From Archaeoglobus sp. JdFR-27 (lineage in GTDB: Archaea > Halobacteriota > Archaeoglobi > Archaeoglobales > Archaeoglobaceae): DNA of 64,000 bases. The stretch is taken from assembly GCA_002011235.1 (NCBI GenBank), contig MTMO01000055.1:1-64000 (forward strand), in the 5' to 3' direction. Both the position numbers and the translations under genes were made by a program. How positions within the stretch are numbered: position 1 is the first letter of the stretch; every line of letters begins with the position of its first letter. The notes under the pieces are model-generated. The model searched no databases. It was not told the origin of the DNA and worked only from the letters and a program-made list of their open reading frames with translations. Positions 59,272 through 64,000 of this stretch are shown here, one piece after another.

Positions 59272-61317
59272 TTAACCTTTAGATTTAACTTTAGATGTAG
59301 TTTTTAAATTTGCTTCCTTCCTATTCTGCCATTCAAGATAGTTGCAGTAAGCACAACCGAGATCCCAGATTCCTTTTTTAGTCCTGATCTTTATTTTTCT
59401 CAGCCCATGCTTTTCGCACTTTTTTGATGTAAGATAGATTGCCCCATTCTGGGGAAGAGGGAGGGTAAACTTGCACTCCGGAAAGCCTGTACAACCGATA
59501 AACCTCTTTGAGTCACGGGACTTCCTTATCACAAGATCTTTCAGGCAGTCAGGACATTTTCCAATAACCTTGTCCTTCCTCACACCTTCTTTCAAGCTTG
59601 CAGAGAAGGATTTCATGTCCACTTCTGAAAGAATCTTCTCAAGGAAGTTTATGGATTCTTCAACAACCCTTCCATCCTCAAGTTTCCCTTCCGCTATCTC
59701 GTCCATCTCTCTTTCGAGCCTTGCCGTCATCTCAGGCAGGGTTATCATCTCAGCGTTGTTTTTCAAAGCCTCTATTACAGCAAATGCGATTTCAGAGGGG
59801 CGAAGAGGATTGCCGAAAACGTATCTCCTCGAGTAAAGCTTGTTGATTATCTCATGTCTTGTTGATTTCGTTCCCAATCCAAGCTTTTCCATCAGCTGAA
59901 TAAGATTTCCAGCAGAGTAGCGGGATGGTGGCTTCGTTTCCTTCTCCTCAAGCCTTTTATCAACCACGTCCAGGATCTCCCCAACCTTGAGGTCGGGAAC
60001 AAATCCCTCTTCAGCTTTGTAATAAATGTAAATTTGCCTCCAACCTGGATCGAGAATCTTTCTAACGCTAAAGGCAAACTTTTCTCCATTCGAATCAAGT
60101 TCTCCACTTTTGTACTCCCAAACAGCATCTGGAGACAGGGTTGCAAGGAACCTTCTAACTACGAGCTCGTAGATTGTCCACTCCTCCTTCTTGAGATCGT
60201 TCTTTGATGCGACAGAAGTGGGATAGATTGGTGGGTGGTCTTTCGTTTCCTTTTTTCCCCTTATAGCCCTTAGCTTCGGCTGGGATAAAACGAGCTCGGC
60301 TTCTTTTCTAAAATCGCTTTCGATGAATTTCCTTGCAATCGATTTCAGGCTGATCGTTTTTGGATACACAGTGTTATCCGTTCGGGGGTAGGAGATGTAG
60401 CCAGCCATGTAGAGGGATTCGGCGATGCTCATAGCTTTGTTCGGACTCATGAATCGCGAAGCTTCTCTAAGAAATTCAGTAGTGTTGAAGGGAATCGGTG
60501 GCCTCTCATTTTTTATCTTTTTTTCGAATTTCAGAACCTTTGCTTTATCACCAACCCTTTTAAAGGCCTTTTCAGCCTCCCTCTTGTCATCAAACCTCTT
60601 AACGTGCTTGCAGGTGAAGATCTTAGAATCCTTCTTAAAATCTGCGTAAATCTCCCAATATTTTCGGGGTTTAAAATTCCTTATCTCTTCTTCCCGCTCA
60701 ACGATGAGGCGGAGAGTCGGTGATTGCACCCTGCCAACGCTCAAAAAGTCCTTTCCAAGCCTTCCCGATGATACAGAAACCAACCGGGTAAGAACCGCAC
60801 CCCATATAAGATCTATCTTTTGTCTGGCTTCAGCAGACTTCGCGAGATTGAAGTCAACCTCCTTTAGCTCTGAGAAGGCCTTTTTTATGTCTGCAGGGGT
60901 TATGGCGGAATACTTCGCCCTGTCAACTTTGACGTTGGGATTTACCTCCCTTATCATCTCCAACGCCTCAACCCCTATCAACTCTCCTTCCCTGTCGTAG
61001 TCTGTTGCGATCGTTACGCGGTCTATCTTTTTCGCCAATTCAGCAAGAATCTTAGCCAGATTTTTCTGAGTGATTTTCTTGACCATTTCAGCTCTTAAAA
61101 GCGATTTTAACGGGATTTTACTCCAGTTGTTGTATTCATCGGGAAAGTCAAGCTGGATTATATGGCCCTTCAGGCCTAAAACATACGTGTGGTTAGCTTT
61201 ATAAACGTTAATTCCGAACTTTCGTGTCCTTTTTACGTTTCCGAAAAGGATTGAGCTTATTCTTCTTGCTGTGTTTTCCTTTTCCGTAATGATTAGCCAG
61301 CCTTTGGAAGCAGACAT
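59272..61317 (-). CDS. topA: DNA topoisomerase I (type IA, archaeal)
   Basis: A 681-residue type IA topoisomerase. It begins with the Toprim domain (GWLIITEKENTARRIS, then TIATDYDREGELIG), followed by the cleavage domain with active-site Tyr in GYISYPRTDNTVYP, and IRNFKPRKYWEI. The C-terminal region holds a zinc finger (GKCPDCLKDLVIRKSRDSKRFIGCTGFPECKF) and a second Cys pair (CEKHG, CAYCNYLEWQ). It relaxes negative supercoils. Converges with the RibBA-like gene (three-base gap) and is 15 bases after gatB. Confidence 0.95.
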   Translation of the reverse strand: MSASKGWLIITEKENTARRISSILFGNVKRTRKFGINVYKANHTYVLGLKGHIIQLDFPDEYNNWSKIPLKSLLRAEMVKKITQKNLAKILAELAKKIDRVTIATDYDREGELIGVEALEMIREVNPNVKVDRAKYSAITPADIKKAFSELKEVDFNLAKSAEARQKIDLIWGAVLTRLVSVSSGRLGKDFLSVGRVQSPTLRLIVEREEEIRNFKPRKYWEIYADFKKDSKIFTCKHVKRFDDKREAEKAFKRVGDKAKVLKFEKKIKNERPPIPFNTTEFLREASRFMSPNKAMSIAESLYMAGYISYPRTDNTVYPKTISLKSIARKFIESDFRKEAELVLSQPKLRAIRGKKETKDHPPIYPTSVASKNDLKKEEWTIYELVVRRFLATLSPDAVWEYKSGELDSNGEKFAFSVRKILDPGWRQIYIYYKAEEGFVPDLKVGEILDVVDKRLEEKETKPPSRYSAGNLIQLMEKLGLGTKSTRHEIINKLYSRRYVFGNPLRPSEIAFAVIEALKNNAEMITLPEMTARLEREMDEIAEGKLEDGRVVEESINFLEKILSEVDMKSFSASLKEGVRKDKVIGKCPDCLKDLVIRKSRDSKRFIGCTGFPECKFTLPLPQNGAIYLTSKKCEKHGLRKIKIRTKKGIWDLGCAYCNYLEWQNRKEANLKTTSKVKSKG

Positions 61318-61332
61318 AGTATCAATCTTAAA

Positions 61333-62766
61333 TTATTCCCCAAGTAGCTCTTTGATAATCATAACACACTCCGCTGGATCCGCCCTTCCACGGGTTGCCT
61401 TCATAACTTGGCCAACTAAAAAGTTTATCGCCACCTTCTTTCCATTGAAATAGTCCTGCACGGCTTTCGGATTTTTCTCAATTACTTCCTTGCAGATTTT
61501 CCTGATCTTTTCTCCTTCCTTTATTGCGAAAAGCCCCTTTATATCAATTATTTCGTCAACCTCTCCTCCTTCATCGAGCTTTGTCCTTATTATCTCAACA
61601 GCCCCTTTTTCAGTTATCCTTTCCTCTTCCAGATACGTAAGAACCTTTGCCAAGTCCTGAGGAGGGAACCTGCCAAAGGCAAATCTGAAGTCCTTTGCCC
61701 GGTAATTCAGCTCTCCTCTGAGAATATCAACCACCCAGCTCGCAGCTTTCTTAGCTTCAATCGAGCTTGCAACCTCCTCAAAATAGTCTGCCATCTTTGG
61801 ATCCAAGACAAGCGTTTTCGCCATTGCGAGATTCAAGCCGTACTGCGAGACGAATCTCTCCCTCTTCTGCTCTGGCATCTCTGGAATCTCAGCTTTTGCA
61901 GCCTCCATAAGCTCTTCAGTATGGATTGGCACAAGATCCGGCTCAGGGAAATATCTGTAATCCTGCTCTTCTTCCTTCGTTCTCAGGGAGACGGTTATGT
62001 TGTTGATTTCGTCAAAGTGCCTAGTCTCCCTCACAACTTCCCTGCCCCTCCTAAGCAGGTTCTTCTGCCTTGTAATTTCATAGGACAAAGCCTTTTCAAC
62101 TCCTTTGAAGCTGGAGATGTTTTTAATCTCAACTCTCCCTCCTCCCTTAAGTGAGATGTTGGCATCGATCCTCATAGCTCCTTCCAAAGAGCCGTCGAAA
62201 ACATCCAAGTATTCGAGAACTATTCTGAGCTTGTTGAGGAATTCTCTTGCCTCCTTCGGCGAATTCATAACCGGTTCCGTTACAATTTCAAGTAACGGCA
62301 CACCCGAGCGATTGTAATCGATGAGCGAATACTTTGCTGTTGTGATGGAGCCCTTGTAAGTGAGTTTTCCAGGATCTTCTTCCATGTGGATCCGTTTTAG
62401 CTTGATTTTCTTTTCTCCTTCCTCCGTTTCGATAGTTAAATAACCCCCCCATGCTAGAGGACGATCGTACTGACTGATCTGAAATCCTTTGGGAAGATCA
62501 GGGTAGAAATAGTTCTTTCTATCGAAAACTGTAAAGGATTGAACTTCAGCATTTAAAGCTAAAGCAACCTTTATCGCTGCCTTAACAGCCTCTCGATTCA
62601 CAACAGGCATTGCACCAGGCATTCCAAGACAAACCGGACAAACATGAGTGTTTGGCTCGCTTTCATGATAGGCTGTTGAGCATGAGCAGAAGAGCTTGGT
62701 TTTTAACCTGTTAAGCTGAACATGAACCTCAAGGCCGATTACTACCTCACTTTCCAGAATTTGCAT
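61333..62766 (-). CDS. gatB: Aspartyl/glutamyl-tRNA amidotransferase subunit B
   Basis: A 477-residue GatB. Typical are [26 protein letters not shown] with zinc cysteines, [50 protein letters not shown] and [16 protein letters not shown], and the C-terminal YqeY/helical tail ending [22 protein letters not shown]. With GatA and GatC it converts Glu-tRNAGln or Asp-tRNAAsn. GatA/GatC are not in the window; the amidase at 1.3 kb is not a clear GatA. Confidence 0.96.
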   Translation of the reverse strand: MQILESEVVIGLEVHVQLNRLKTKLFCSCSTAYHESEPNTHVCPVCLGMPGAMPVVNREAVKAAIKVALALNAEVQSFTVFDRKNYFYPDLPKGFQISQYDRPLAWGGYLTIETEEGEKKIKLKRIHMEEDPGKLTYKGSITTAKYSLIDYNRSGVPLLEIVTEPVMNSPKEAREFLNKLRIVLEYLDVFDGSLEGAMRIDANISLKGGGRVEIKNISSFKGVEKALSYEITRQKNLLRRGREVVRETRHFDEINNITVSLRTKEEEQDYRYFPEPDLVPIHTEELMEAAKAEIPEMPEQKRERFVSQYGLNLAMAKTLVLDPKMADYFEEVASSIEAKKAASWVVDILRGELNYRAKDFRFAFGRFPPQDLAKVLTYLEEERITEKGAVEIIRTKLDEGGEVDEIIDIKGLFAIKEGEKIRKICKEVIEKNPKAVQDYFNGKKVAINFLVGQVMKATRGRADPAECVMIIKELLGE

Positions 62767-62834
62767 ACCCCAAAAATAAGCTGGGGTGTAAAAAAGTTTT
62801 TCTTATCCATGCTAATTAACTGTAGCCATAAGGG

Positions 62835-64000
62835 GTGTTGAATCTGTTGAATCTGCTAGATCGGGATGAACTCGCGAAGAAGCTAAGGAAAATAGACGGG
62901 ATGGGATACAAGAGGTATCAGATCATCAAAGGAAAATATCAGTTTCAGAATTTTGTGCTTTATATAGATAGAGTTCAAGGAGATCCTTTTGCAAACCCGA
63001 GCAACGTTAGAATTAAAATCCCGCAGAGAGTTGCAGGATTTCCTAAGGAGACGTTCAACACTAAGAGCAGAGAAATTGCATTGAGGGATTATTTAACCCG
63101 AGTTCTTTATACTCAGGCGAAAAAACACAGCAGAAAGAGTGGAAGCGGTTACAGCGGGATGATTAAGGTAGAAAAGCCAAGTCAGAAAATTTTGAAGAGA
63201 AATTCTGCTTTTGTAAACGATGAGTGGGTTGAGATAAGATTCAGGGTTGGTTTGCCAGCCCATGGCAGGAGAATTCTTGCTGCAGAGGCTGAAAGAATTT
63301 TTATGGAGGCCATTCCAGCGATTTCAGATGCTTTAAGGTTTAAAAATCTCGATGAGGCTGAGGTTTTCGAGCATGTTTTGATAGCTGAAGATGCGGATTT
63401 CCTTAGAGGTTTGCTACCTTCTTTAAACCTCATAGCATTCGTTGCCGACGGATCCATTTTGCCAAGGAGAAGCGGGATAGATGAGAGGCCCCTTGAGAAC
63501 GCAATTCCCTTCGAATCTCCCCCTTCGCTTAGAGTTTTCGTTGAGCTGCCCAATAAAGGTGAAATTACAGGGATGGGGATAAGGAGAGGTGTAACCCTGA
63601 TCGTTGGAGGTGGCTACCACGGGAAATCTACTTTGCTTAAAGCTCTAGAATCGGGAATCTACAACCACATCCCTGGCGATGGAAGGGAGTTCGTCGTCAC
63701 CAATCCGAATGCGGTAAAGATAAGGGCTGAAGACGGAAGGAGGATTGAAAAGGTCGATATCTCCGCTTTCATACACAACCTTCCTTTCGGCCAAGATACC
63801 AGGGCTTTTTCCACGGAGAACGCGAGTGGAAGTACTTCCCAAGCAGCAAATATCATCGAGGCTATCGAGGCTGGAGCTGAGGTTTTGCTGATCGATGAAG
63901 ACACCTCAGCAACAAATTTCATGATAAGGGATTTCAGGATGCAGGAACTTGTTCCAAAGGAGATAGAGCCAATAACACCCTTCATCGATAGAGTAAGGCA
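62835..64000 (+). CDS. Predicted ABC-class ATPase (COG3044), 3' end beyond the window
   Basis: Open to the right edge, so missing from the ORF track; about 388 residues are visible of a family of 550-600. Reading LLDRDELAKKLRKIDGMGYK, YKRYQIIKGKYQF, FVLYIDRVQGDPFANPSNVRI, then Walker A IVGGGYHGKSTLLKAL, and VLLIDEDTSATNFMIRD (Walker B), it fits the conserved ABC_ATPase family (PF09818), a P-loop protein of unknown role. Start is GTG at 62835 or one of the TTG codons nearby, since GGGGTG at 62832 may itself be the ribosome binding site. Divergent from gatB. Confidence 0.9.
   Translation, partial: MLNLLNLLDRDELAKKLRKIDGMGYKRYQIIKGKYQFQNFVLYIDRVQGDPFANPSNVRIKIPQRVAGFPKETFNTKSREIALRDYLTRVLYTQAKKHSRKSGSGYSGMIKVEKPSQKILKRNSAFVNDEWVEIRFRVGLPAHGRRILAAEAERIFMEAIPAISDALRFKNLDEAEVFEHVLIAEDADFLRGLLPSLNLIAFVADGSILPRRSGIDERPLENAIPFESPPSLRVFVELPNKGEITGMGIRRGVTLIVGGGYHGKSTLLKALESGIYNHIPGDGREFVVTNPNAVKIRAEDGRRIEKVDISAFIHNLPFGQDTRAFSTENASGSTSQAANIIEAIEAGAEVLLIDEDTSATNFMIRDFRMQELVPKEIEPITPFIDRVR

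Noticed and set aside
1-64000. tRNA, rRNA, SRP RNA or RNase P RNA genes, intact insertion sequences, integrase attachment sites, replication origin
   Set aside because: Scanned by eye on both strands; no candidate met even basic motif expectations. A tRNAscan or Rfam search would be decisive.

Overview
The window is archaeal chromosome, most likely from an Archaeoglobales member (Archaeoglobus, Ferroglobus or Geoglobus). The evidence is a formylmethanofuran dehydrogenase operon, archaeal informational genes (PCNA, primase large subunit, pelota, eIF1, S8e, prefoldin beta, Pcc1, archaeal Brix protein, topoisomerase IA, NEMF/RqcH, GatB), PurP, ribose-1,5-bisphosphate isomerase, DacZ and 6-phospho-3-hexuloisomerase. 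Promoters are archaeal: TATA boxes lie about 25 bases before leaderless starts, or slightly further before GGTGAT-type ribosome binding sites. I could not run database searches, so the lineage is inferred from gene content.

Layout. 0-3.4 kb: partial ammonium transporter, a divergent ribbon-helix-helix regulator, an amidase and an HD phosphohydrolase. 3.4-7.5 kb: fwdD-fwdB-fwdA-fwdC on the minus strand, the C1-carrier module. 7.6-11.4 kb: metallo-beta-lactamase-like protein, vapBC, two small conserved archaeal proteins, a small ribbon-helix-helix protein and a queuosine-precursor-type transporter. 11.4-12.1 kb: no intact gene, but two decayed ones (a surface-protein tail and a winged-helix regulator). 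12.1-16.7 kb: RqcH/NEMF, a histone-deacetylase-fold protein and a hydantoinase-like ASKHA protein. 16.9-24.5 kb: a ten-gene Mrp-type cation/proton antiporter operon with three large antiporter-like subunits. 24.6-30 kb: PRC-barrel protein, site-2 protease with CBS domains, TraB-like protein, eIF1, diadenylate cyclase, and the Brix-Pcc1-prefoldin operon.

30-40.7 kb: metallo-hydrolase, a broken ArsR-type regulator ending in a minisatellite-encoded PEEL tail, amphi-Trp protein, FAD oxidoreductase, PurP, S8e and a CbiMNQO cobalt/nickel importer. A decay zone follows (37.5-38.5 kb) with a transposase-like fragment and a broken DUF523 gene, then a Qng1-like protein and a membrane protein. 40.8-49 kb: a Mg-chelatase-like AAA+/VWA pair, ribose-1,5-bisphosphate isomerase with a ROK kinase, AMMECR1, and PCNA-PriL-pelota. 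49-57.5 kb: a cysteine-rich protein, DUF89, a Dus-like barrel, DapF, PyrF, a RACo-like ASKHA ferredoxin protein, a divergent deacetylase-fold protein, HxlB and an M42 peptidase. 57.9-64 kb: zinc ribbon protein, RibBA-like protein with a degenerate RibB half, topoisomerase IA, GatB and the start of a predicted ABC-class ATPase.

Most genes are housekeeping. The unusual signals are an eight-cysteine, ferredoxin-like insertion in the primase large subunit, four pseudogenes readable through frameshifts or stops, several 9-12 bp tandem repeats (two of them coding), and operator-like repeats over the core promoters of the ammonium-transporter/regulator pair, vapBC, the hydantoinase-like gene, the M50 protease, rps8e and cbiM. 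No tRNA, rRNA, CRISPR array or intact mobile element was seen.
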